Positions 7,654 through 15,217 of a stretch of DNA of 15,217 bases are shown in pieces. The position numbers and the translations under genes are program-made. The first letter of the stretch is position 1, and each line of letters opens with the position of its first letter. The notes below the pieces were generated by a model that made no database searches, had not been told where the DNA came from, and saw only the letters and a list, made by a program, of their open reading frames with translations. This DNA comes from Magnetospirillum sp. (GTDB lineage Bacteria > Pseudomonadota > Alphaproteobacteria > Rhodospirillales > Magnetospirillaceae), in contig JACPDP010000043.1 of assembly GCA_016183945.1 (NCBI GenBank), positions 1 to 15,217 of the forward strand. Reading direction: 5' to 3'.

Positions 7654-7723
7654 GCGCCTCCGTGGCTTGGCCCCATCCTAGGTGTTGGGTCACCACAAGA
7701 TCGGTTATTTCGGGGACAATTCG

Positions 7724-10380
<2,657 letters not shown>

Positions 10381-10384
<4 letters not shown>

Positions 10385-10881
10385 ACGAGCGGATCGGGCT
10401 CTATCCCGGCACCTTCGACCCCATCACCAACGGCCATCTCGACATCATCACCCGGGCCACCCGGGTGGTGCACCGCCTGATCGTCGGCGTCGCGGTCAAC
10501 GCCGGCAAGGGGCCGTTGTTCGACCTCGCGGAGCGCACCGCCATGGTGCGCGAGGAGGTCGCCGCGGTTGAGCGCGCCACCGGCGCCGTCATGGAGGTTC
10601 GTCCGTTCGAGAACCTGCTGGTGGAGTTCGCCAAGGCGTCGGGGGCCAGCGTCATCATCCGCGGCCTGCGTGCGGTATCGGATTTCGAGTACGAATTCCA
10701 GATGGCCGGCATGAACGCCCGCATCGCTCCCGACATGGAGACGGTGTTCCTGATGGCGTCGGAACGCTGCCAGTTCATCTCATCGCGCTTCGTCAAGGAA
10801 ATCGGCAAGCTGGGCGGCGACATCTCGCAATTCGTCAGCCCCCGGGTCAAGGCCGAGCTGATCAAGAAGTTTGGTTTTTGA
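10381..10881 (+). CDS. coaD: Phosphopantetheine adenylyltransferase
   Basis: CoaD joins 4'-phosphopantetheine and ATP to make dephospho-CoA, the fourth step of coenzyme A synthesis, in the cytoplasm. The 166-residue sequence has the nucleotidyltransferase start [20 protein letters not shown], with the T-x-G-H motif at 16-19, and the signature [16 protein letters not shown]. The ISSRFVKE segment near the C-terminus corresponds to the ATP-binding ISSxxVKE. Length is typical. The ATG overlaps the gyrA stop by four bases, implying translational coupling. Clustering of gyrA, coaD and cyclophilin genes is familiar in alphaproteobacteria and does not imply a shared biochemical pathway. Confidence 0.97.
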
Positions 10882-10899
10882 AATCTGGAGGACCAGGAT

Positions 10900-11379
10900 T
10901 TGGACGCAGAAAACACCCTTTACCTGGACCTCAAGGACGGCCGGGTGACCATCGAGCTAAAGCCGGACTTGGCTCCCAAGCATGTCGCCCGCATCAAGGA
11001 ACTGGTGCGCCAGGGCTTCTACGACGGGCTGAAATTTCACCGGGTCATCGATGGCTTCATGGCCCAGACCGGCTGTCCCGAAGGCAACGGCATGGGCGGC
11101 TCCGGCACCAAGCTGAAGGCCGAGTTCAACAAGGCGGCCCATGTGCGGGGCACCTGCTCCATGGCGCGGGCGTCCGATCCCAACAGCGCCGACTCGCAGT
11201 TCTTCATCGTCTTCGACGAGGCTCCCCATCTCGACCGCAAATACACGGTGTGGGGCCAGGTGGTGGACGGCATGGACCATGTCGACGCCATCAAGAAGGG
11301 CAGGGCCGCCAATAATGGCAGCGTGTCCGATCCCGATTCCATCATCCGCCTGCATGTGGCGGCCGACGTCAAGGAATAA
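10900..11379 (+). CDS. ppiB: Cytoplasmic peptidyl-prolyl cis-trans isomerase (cyclophilin)
   Basis: Cyclophilins speed cis-trans isomerisation of X-Pro bonds during folding. This 159-residue protein is a single cyclophilin domain without signal peptide. The active site is visible: FHRVIDGFMAQ with R48, F53 and Q56, then the MARA and QFFI segments and the VWG turn. The start is TTG at 10900, chosen because GGAGG at 10887-10891 lies 8 bases before it and homology to the paralogue downstream begins at once (ENTLYLDLKDG against ENTLVMETATG). It follows coaD by 18 bases and precedes a secreted paralogue by 4. The gene symbol is by analogy with E. coli. Confidence 0.93.
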   Translation: MDAENTLYLDLKDGRVTIELKPDLAPKHVARIKELVRQGFYDGLKFHRVIDGFMAQTGCPEGNGMGGSGTKLKAEFNKAAHVRGTCSMARASDPNSADSQFFIVFDEAPHLDRKYTVWGQVVDGMDHVDAIKKGRAANNGSVSDPDSIIRLHVAADVKE

Positions 11380-11383
11380 GCTT

Positions 11384-11935
11384 ATGATCCGCCTCAAGAC
11401 CATCGCCTGCGCCGCCCTGGCGCTGCTGCTCGCCGCCGCGTCGCCGGCCACGGCCGCCGATCCGGAGAACACCCTGGTCATGGAAACCGCCACCGGCAAG
11501 GTGGTGATGGAACTGCGCCCCGACCTGGCCCCCAGGCATGTCGCCCGCATCAAGGAGCTGACCCGCAAGGGCTTCTACGACGGCACGCCGTTCCACCGCG
11601 TCATCGACGGCTTCATGGCTCAGGGCGGCGACCCCACCGGCACCGGCACCGGCGGCTCGGGCACCAAGATCCCGGCGGAGTTCTCCGGCGAGAATTTCGT
11701 CCGCGGCGTGGTGGGCATGGCCCGTTCGGCCAGCCCGGACAGCGCCGATTCGCAGTTCTTCATCATGTTGGGCTCGGCCCCCAGCCTGGACGGGCGCTAT
11801 ACCGTGCTGGGCCGCGTCGTCGAGGGCATGGAGCATGTCGACCGTATCAAGAAGGGCGACCCTCGCGACAACGGCTCGGTGACCAAGCCGGACAAGCTTG
11901 TTCGCATGCGGGTCGCCGCCGACGTCAAGCCCTGA
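11384..11935 (+). CDS. ppiA: Periplasmic peptidyl-prolyl cis-trans isomerase (cyclophilin)
   Basis: This 183-residue cyclophilin begins with a signal peptide, MIRLKTIACAALALLLAAAS, with a likely signal peptidase I site after ATA (residue 24), so it acts in the periplasm. The mature part has the active-site strip FHRVIDGFMAQGGDPTGTGT, then MARS and QFFIM, and is clearly paralogous to the preceding protein through its whole length. The pair looks like a tandem duplication whose second copy gained export. The ATG at 11384 is 4 bases after the previous stop. An in-frame extension upstream to 11141 lies inside the preceding gene and is rejected. A hairpin at 11943-11973 follows the stop. Confidence 0.94.
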   Translation: MIRLKTIACAALALLLAAASPATAADPENTLVMETATGKVVMELRPDLAPRHVARIKELTRKGFYDGTPFHRVIDGFMAQGGDPTGTGTGGSGTKIPAEFSGENFVRGVVGMARSASPDSADSQFFIMLGSAPSLDGRYTVLGRVVEGMEHVDRIKKGDPRDNGSVTKPDKLVRMRVAADVKP

Positions 11936-11964
11936 TTGACGGAGGGCGCTCGCCTCCCTATGGT
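11936..11964 (+). promoter_or_regulatory. Probable sigma70-type promoter of tRNA-Lys
   Basis: TTGACG at 11936-11941, directly after the ppiA stop codon, is separated by exactly 17 bases from TATGGT at 11959-11964. Transcription would begin near 11971, some 13 bases before the tRNA. It overlaps the hairpin 11943-11973. Confidence 0.65.
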
Positions 11965-11973
11965 GAGCGCCCT
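11943..11973 (+). terminator. Hairpin after the cyclophilin operon, overlapping the tRNA promoter
   Basis: AGGGCGCTC (11943-11951) pairs perfectly with GAGCGCCCT (11965-11973) around a 13-base loop. It lies 7 bases after the ppiA stop. The tail is TCCC rather than a U-tract, so it may be a weak terminator or an RNA 3'-end protector. Confidence 0.45.
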
Positions 11974-11983
11974 TCCCATCGGG

Positions 11984-12060
11984 GAGCGCGTAGCTCAGCC
12001 GGTTAGAGCAACTGACTTTTAATCAGTAGGTCCTGGGTTCGAGTCCCAGCGCGCTCACCA
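11984..12060 (+). tRNA. tRNA-Lys (anticodon UUU)
   Basis: The 77-base gene folds as a standard tRNA with encoded CCA. The acceptor GAGCGCG (11984-11990) pairs with CGCGCTC (12050-12056). The D-arm begins TAGCTCAG. The anticodon stem ACTGA/TCAGT encloses the loop CTTTTAA, giving anticodon TTT. The T-arm is CTGGGTTCGAGTCCCAG. The discriminator is A, followed by CCA. Confidence 0.97.
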
Positions 12061-12094
12061 ATCTTGCCCTTGATATTCTCATGGGATCGCGATC

Positions 12095-12439
12095 ATGGTT
12101 CGCATCCTGTCGACGTTCTGCCTGGTCATGCTTTTGGCCTCTGCCGGGACCGCCGCCGAACCGCCGGTGTGCTGGCTGGTGATGTATCGCTGGACCGACT
12201 ACAACCAGCGTAGCGATCTCGGCACCTATACCATGGTCACCGCCTCGCGGCTGTTCGGGACCGCGGACCGCCAGCGGGCGCAATCCGAAATCAACCGCGG
12301 CCTGCCCAAGGCCACCACCGCCCGGGTGCTGGGCTCGTCGCAGGTCGATTGCCCCGAGCGCCTGAAGGCCACCGACTGGCGCGATTACGTGCGCAACGGA
12401 CTGCGGCAGCGGCCGGGCGGGGATGACGTGCGCTATTAG
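12095..12439 (+). CDS. Hypothetical secreted protein, 114 residues
   Basis: I do not recognise this protein. It begins with a signal peptide, MVRILSTFCLVMLLASAGTA, likely cut after A20 or A21, leaving a mature periplasmic protein of about 93 residues. The mature part is rich in Trp, Tyr and Arg (CWLVMYRWTDYNQRSDLGTY) and has two cysteines, in PVCWL and VDCPE, which could form a disulfide. It ends with a basic, Gly/Asp-containing tail. The gene lies 34 bases after tRNA-Lys and may share its transcript; the ribosome site (GGGATCG) is weak. Another promoter follows its stop, so the next gene has its own control. Confidence 0.7.
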   Translation: MVRILSTFCLVMLLASAGTAAEPPVCWLVMYRWTDYNQRSDLGTYTMVTASRLFGTADRQRAQSEINRGLPKATTARVLGSSQVDCPERLKATDWRDYVRNGLRQRPGGDDVRY

Positions 12440-12454
12440 CCGTCTTTCGGAGAA

Positions 12455-12483
12455 TTGACGCCCGTCCCATGGAAGGCTAGTTT
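12455..12483 (+). promoter_or_regulatory. Probable sigma70-type promoter of the 122-residue gene
   Basis: TTGACG at 12455-12460 is separated by 17 bases from TAGTTT at 12478-12483. Transcription would start near 12490, about 30 bases before the ATG at 12520. Confidence 0.6.
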
Positions 12484-12519
12484 TCAGGTGGCTTCAATGG
12501 AAAGGCAGTCGGGGGCAAA

Positions 12520-12888
12520 ATGGCCGACGAGTCTGGAAAAAACGACGGCGAAGAGGCCGAAAAGAAAGTCTACACCAAGGAGGAGTGCCAGGCCCTGGGC
12601 CGCGCGGCGTTCGATCTGGTGCAGCGTGTGCGTATGCTGGGCTCGGTGCGGGCACGGGGGGACATCGCCAAATTCTTCGGCACCGATCCGTCCCGCATGT
12701 CTTTCGAACGCCTCAGCAACTTCGAACAGAAGTGCAAGCGAGCCGACATCTCGCGCGGTGCCCTGTTTGTGGACCGGGGACTGGTCTACATCTGCACCAT
12801 CCGGGAGACGGAGTTGGGCTTCGCGATCGGCTACAACTTCATCTGCTCCACAGCCGACTGGAAAACCGGCAACGAGCTCGTCAGATAG
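12520..12888 (+). CDS. Hypothetical protein, 122 residues, cysteine-containing
   Basis: I do not recognise this protein. The first 20 residues are highly charged and probably disordered (MADESGKNDGEEAEKKVYTK). A compact domain follows with a helical part (EECQALGRAAFDLVQRVRML), a segment DIAKFFGTDPSRMSFERLSN, and a C-terminal part likely to be strands (ALFVDRGLVYICTIRETEL, then GFAIGYNFICSTADW). It has four cysteines, at C23 and in KCK, ICT and ICS. No signal peptide or membrane helix is present, so it is probably cytoplasmic. The start has a GGGGG run 4-5 bases upstream and its own promoter. Codon use fits the surroundings. Confidence 0.7.
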   Translation: MADESGKNDGEEAEKKVYTKEECQALGRAAFDLVQRVRMLGSVRARGDIAKFFGTDPSRMSFERLSNFEQKCKRADISRGALFVDRGLVYICTIRETELGFAIGYNFICSTADWKTGNELVR

Positions 12889-12892
12889 CTGC

Positions 12893-12928
12893 GGTTGACA
12901 ATCCCGCCGCTCCGCCGCACTGTCAACC
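12893..12928. promoter_or_regulatory. Inverted repeat GGTTGACA-N20-TGTCAACC, possible operator
   Basis: Two perfect 8-base arms at 12893-12900 and 12921-12928 flank 20 GC-rich bases, in the gap between the 122-residue gene and the helix-turn-helix gene starting at 12950. The left arm contains a consensus -35 box TTGACA, but no good -10 box lies 17 bases on. No U-tract follows, so a terminator is less likely than a protein-binding site; both remain open. Confidence 0.4.
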
Positions 12929-12949
12929 ATCGCATTGACGGGAGCGGCG

Positions 12950-13903
12950 ATGGACTTGCTGGAGCTGATGGCGCCCGGACGCGAGGCGAAATCCCTCGAC
13001 CGCCTGGAGGCGATGGTCGCCCAGTACGAGACGGCCGAGGATGCCGCCCTCGGTGAGCAGCTGGACCGTGCCACCAATTTCTGCGACCTGGAGTGGGGCA
13101 GCTATCAGGCTGGTTTGGAGGCCTTGGCCCAGCGCATCGAGGCCAACGCCGGTACCTCCGTCGAAGCGGCCATGCGGTCGCTGCGCCTGCGCGAAGAAGG
13201 CGCCGAGCCCGGCACCATCATCCGCACCGTGCGCGCCCGACGCGAACGCGAACGGCGGCATTCCCACGAGCGCAACGCCGTCATTACCCGCTACGGCAGC
13301 GAGGAGGCGGCCAAGCAGCCGACCGCCTTCGAGCGGATGTTCATCGCCGCCGCGGCGCCGCTGGCCGAGCCCACCCCGGATGGGACCGTCGATCCATTCG
13401 GGCCGTTCGACGGCTGGCACCTGCCCTGGCACCCGGTTCCCGCCGGCCTCAAGGCGGCGGTGGCCGGGGCGCATGCGCTGCCGGCAACGGTCGTTGAGGC
13501 GCGCACCGAGTGCCTGCGGTGGGAGACCCGGCTGAAAGACCTGGAATTCGTCTTCGGTTGTCCCGGCGAGGGCTCGTTGCCCACACCCTGCGCCGCCCGC
13601 CGCAAGGTGGCCGAGGAATTATGGCGCAACGGCCTGCCGGCCCACGGCTTGGCCGACGTCGCGGCGCGCCTGGAATACTGGGTCGGCCGCGGCGGCGACG
13701 ACGGCCACGGCTACCGGGTGCTGGCGGCGGACATCCTGCGCCTTGCCGAGGCCAATCTGGCGGCCCGCCCGCCCGAGGGCAGCGGCGACCGTGCCCGCAC
13801 GCTGAAGGCCCGCCACCCCGAGTGGTCGCTGGCCCGGATCGGCCAGGAGCTGGGCATCTCCCGCCAGGCGGTGCACAAGCACCTCAAGACGCGGCGCGGC
13901 TGA
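12950..13903 (+). CDS. Hypothetical protein with C-terminal helix-turn-helix
   Basis: This 317-residue soluble protein has no family I recognise. The N-terminal half is helical and charged, with LREEGAEPGTIIRTVRARRE and further Arg/Glu-rich sequence around residues 75-110, probably a coiled or DNA-contacting segment. A middle region is Pro/Trp-rich (FGPFDGWHLPWHPVPAG). The last 35 residues form a helix-turn-helix, with HPEWSLARIGQELGISRQAV followed by HKHLK, of the type seen in sigma-70 region 4 and LuxR-like folds. The ATG at 12950 has GGGAG at 12940-12944. An in-frame TTG at 12935 lacks a ribosome site and is rejected. An inverted repeat sits just upstream, allowing autoregulation (inference). 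Confidence 0.75.
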   Translation: MDLLELMAPGREAKSLDRLEAMVAQYETAEDAALGEQLDRATNFCDLEWGSYQAGLEALAQRIEANAGTSVEAAMRSLRLREEGAEPGTIIRTVRARRERERRHSHERNAVITRYGSEEAAKQPTAFERMFIAAAAPLAEPTPDGTVDPFGPFDGWHLPWHPVPAGLKAAVAGAHALPATVVEARTECLRWETRLKDLEFVFGCPGEGSLPTPCAARRKVAEELWRNGLPAHGLADVAARLEYWVGRGGDDGHGYRVLAADILRLAEANLAARPPEGSGDRARTLKARHPEWSLARIGQELGISRQAVHKHLKTRRG

Positions 13904-13986
13904 ACCACACTCTTTTTAATTCGGAGCCATCCTTCAATATCGCTTGGCCGCAAGGGCGGCTATGCTGGGGGCCTTACCAATCGCTG

Positions 13987-14220
13987 ATGAGCGCCCTTGC
14001 CATGTCCCCCGAGTCCACTCCCTCCGCGCCCCGACACCGCTTGCCCCGCCATGTGATCGGGGGGATCAGTGCCGCCCTCGGCTTCGTCGGCGGCATCGTG
14101 ACCCTGCTGGTGCTGCCCAAGCTGGGAGTGCCGCCCAAGGTCGCCGGCGCGGTCGGCATGGTGGTATGGCTGGCCTCCACCTGGCCGTTCTGGGGAACCG
14201 GGGAGAAGGGGAAGGGCTGA
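13987..14220 (+). CDS. Small hypothetical membrane protein, 77 residues
   Basis: This small protein has a Pro/Ser-rich cytoplasmic start (MSALAMSPESTPSAPRHRLP) and two probable membrane helices, HVIGGISAALGFVGGIVTLL with VLP after it, and VAGAVGMVVWLASTWPFWG, joined by KLGVPPK. It ends GTGEKGKG. I do not know its function. The start is uncertain: ATG 13987 has GGGGG about 14 bases upstream, and ATG 14002 is also in frame. The frame is open much further upstream, but that part overlaps the helix-turn-helix gene. It ends 9 bases before the transporter gene, so the two are probably cotranscribed. Confidence 0.6.
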   Translation: MSALAMSPESTPSAPRHRLPRHVIGGISAALGFVGGIVTLLVLPKLGVPPKVAGAVGMVVWLASTWPFWGTGEKGKG

Positions 14221-14229
14221 GCTTTTCCC

Positions 14230-15108
14230 ATGCGGTCGTCCCTGACCTGGACCGCCGGCATGCCGGCGGTGTTCGTGCTGCTGTGGAGCACCGGCTTCAT
14301 CGGAGCCAAGTTCGGCCTGCCCTATGCCGAGCCCTTCACCTTCCTGGCGCTGCGCTTCGCCCTGCTGCTGGTCATCCTCGGCATTGCCGTGCCGGCCTTG
14401 CGGGCGCCGTGGCCGAGTGCCCGGCTGGCCGCTCACCTGGCGGTATCGGGTGTGCTGGTGCATGGCGTCTACCTGGCCGGCGTATTCGGTGCCATCCACC
14501 GCGGCGTGCCCTCGGGGCTGACGGCGCTGATCGTCGGTTTGCAGCCGTTGCTGACCGCCGTGGTGGTAGGGCCGGTGCTGGGCGAGCGGGTGACGCCGCG
14601 GCAGTGGCTGGGCTTCCTGCTCGGGCTGGCCGGGGTGGCCATGGTGCTGTCCACCCGCCTGAGCGGCATCAGCTTCGCCGGCTTCGGCTGGGATGGCGTC
14701 GCCTTTGCCCTGGCGGCGCTGCTGGGCATCACCGCCGGCACCCTCTACCAGAAGCGCTTCTGCACCGGCATGGATCTGCGCAGCGGCACCCTGGTGCAGT
14801 ATGTGGCGGCGCTGGTGCTGCTGACTCCGGCGGCGCTGCTGTTCGAGAATTTGGATATCCGCTGGAGCTTGTCGTTCGTTTTCGCCTTGGGCTGGCTGGT
14901 CTTGGTGCTGTCGCTGGGGGCGATCATGCTTCTGATGACGCTGATCCGCCTGGGCGAGGCGGCCAAGGTCGCCAGCCTGTTCTACCTGGTGCCGCCGGTG
15001 ACGGCGCTGATGGCCTTCCTGCTGTTCGACGAGGCCTTGAGCCCGCTCGCCCTGGCCGGAATGGCGGCGGCAGCGGCCGGGGTGGCGCTGGTGGTGCGGC
15101 GGGCCTAG
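14230..15108 (+). CDS. EamA/DMT-family inner-membrane transporter
   Basis: This 292-residue protein is almost entirely hydrophobic, with about ten membrane helices in two EamA repeats (about 8-135 and 150-290). Typical DMT features are present: LLWSTGFIGAKFGLPYAEPF near the start, RFALLL in the second helix, GVPSGLTALIVGLQPLLTAV, GERVTPRQWLGFLLGLAGVA in the first repeat, and LVPPVTALMAFLLFDEALSP in the second. Family members export or import metabolites such as amino acids or purines; the substrate cannot be told from sequence. It follows the 77-residue membrane protein by 9 bases. An IS630-type element begins immediately after its stop codon, so its 3' control region may have been replaced. 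Confidence 0.9.
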   Translation: MRSSLTWTAGMPAVFVLLWSTGFIGAKFGLPYAEPFTFLALRFALLLVILGIAVPALRAPWPSARLAAHLAVSGVLVHGVYLAGVFGAIHRGVPSGLTALIVGLQPLLTAVVVGPVLGERVTPRQWLGFLLGLAGVAMVLSTRLSGISFAGFGWDGVAFALAALLGITAGTLYQKRFCTGMDLRSGTLVQYVAALVLLTPAALLFENLDIRWSLSFVFALGWLVLVLSLGAIMLLMTLIRLGEAAKVASLFYLVPPVTALMAFLLFDEALSPLALAGMAAAAAGVALVVRRA

Positions 15109-15217
15109 TAGCCTGCGTCAACTAATTCGAAATGTTTTAATGATTCGCTCTGTCGCGAGGCGATCGTGATGGAGGGGATTATGTCGGAGAAGAGATACAT
15201 CGTCCGGCTGACGGAAG
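15109..15217 (+). mobile_element. IS630-type insertion sequence, left part only (runs off right edge)
   Basis: Base composition falls sharply after 15108 (ACTAATTCGAAATGTTTTAA), and an IS630-type transposase start follows at 15181. IS630 elements insert at TA; a TA at 15109-15110 directly after the transporter stop, or the TA inside that stop codon, could be the target. The exact end cannot be fixed without the other terminus. Confidence 0.5.
15181..15217 (+). CDS. IS630-family transposase, N-terminal fragment (cut by window edge)
   Basis: Only 12 codons are visible, MSEKRYIVRLTE. The pattern M-S-x-K-x-Y-I-V-x-L-T-x-E is typical of IS630-family transposase starts, where an N-terminal helix-turn-helix follows. 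GGAGGGG at 15171-15177 is a strong ribosome site with the ATG 3 bases on. The call rests on this short peptide and on its setting. Confidence 0.6.
   Translation, partial: MSEKRYIVRLTE

Noticed and set aside
7682..7723. GTG start adding 14 residues to GyrA
   Set aside because: No ribosome-binding sequence precedes it and the added residues are not GyrA-like; family similarity starts at the TTG at 7724.
12935..12949. TTG start for the helix-turn-helix protein
   Set aside because: No ribosome-binding sequence; ATG at 12950 has GGGAG at a suitable distance.
13944..15125. 393-codon plus-strand frame overlapping the transporter
   Set aside because: Arg/Gly/Pro-rich product; the overlapping frame has clear EamA helices and motifs.

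Overview
The window is GC-rich, densely coded DNA from an alphaproteobacterium. The gene order gyrA-coaD-ppi-ppi, the abundance of sensory proteins and an alphaproteobacterial-type SSB suggest Rhodospirillales, perhaps Magnetospirillum-like; the genus is inferred, since no rRNA is present. Both edges run into insertion sequences: the start of an IS5-family transposase leaves on the left (minus strand) and the start of an IS630-type transposase leaves on the right (plus strand).

Region 1 (1-337) holds the IS5 end, a short fragment of an unidentified minus-strand gene apparently cut by it, and a divergent intergenic region. Region 2 (338-5198) is a co-oriented three-gene signalling cassette: a REC-EAL c-di-GMP phosphodiesterase, an Aer-like PAS chemoreceptor, and a histidine kinase whose N-terminus is a plant ETR1-type ethylene-binding membrane domain with its copper ligands. 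The kinase has no receiver of its own, so the REC-EAL protein is a natural candidate partner. Region 3 (5199-5487) has no gene but several inverted repeats, ending in a strong hairpin terminator.

Region 4 (5488-7483, minus strand) has an unknown 132-residue protein, a lipoprotein C39-like peptidase with TPRs (PA2778-type), and ssb. A 10-bp hairpin lies directly before the ssb start. Region 5 (7484-11935) is the housekeeping run gyrA, coaD, cytoplasmic cyclophilin and periplasmic cyclophilin. The most striking observation is here: GyrA, otherwise full length, lacks exactly the Met-Arg-Tyr triplet that carries the catalytic tyrosine. This would make the enzyme unable to cleave DNA, unless the sequence is wrong or altered.

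Region 6 (11936-15108) starts with tRNA-Lys(UUU), whose promoter overlaps a hairpin after the cyclophilin operon. It continues with three proteins I do not recognise (one secreted, one small and Cys-containing, one with a C-terminal helix-turn-helix), a 77-residue two-helix membrane protein and an EamA/DMT transporter. Three sigma70-like promoters (before gyrA, tRNA-Lys and the 122-residue protein) share the form TTGnCG-N17-TAnnnT.
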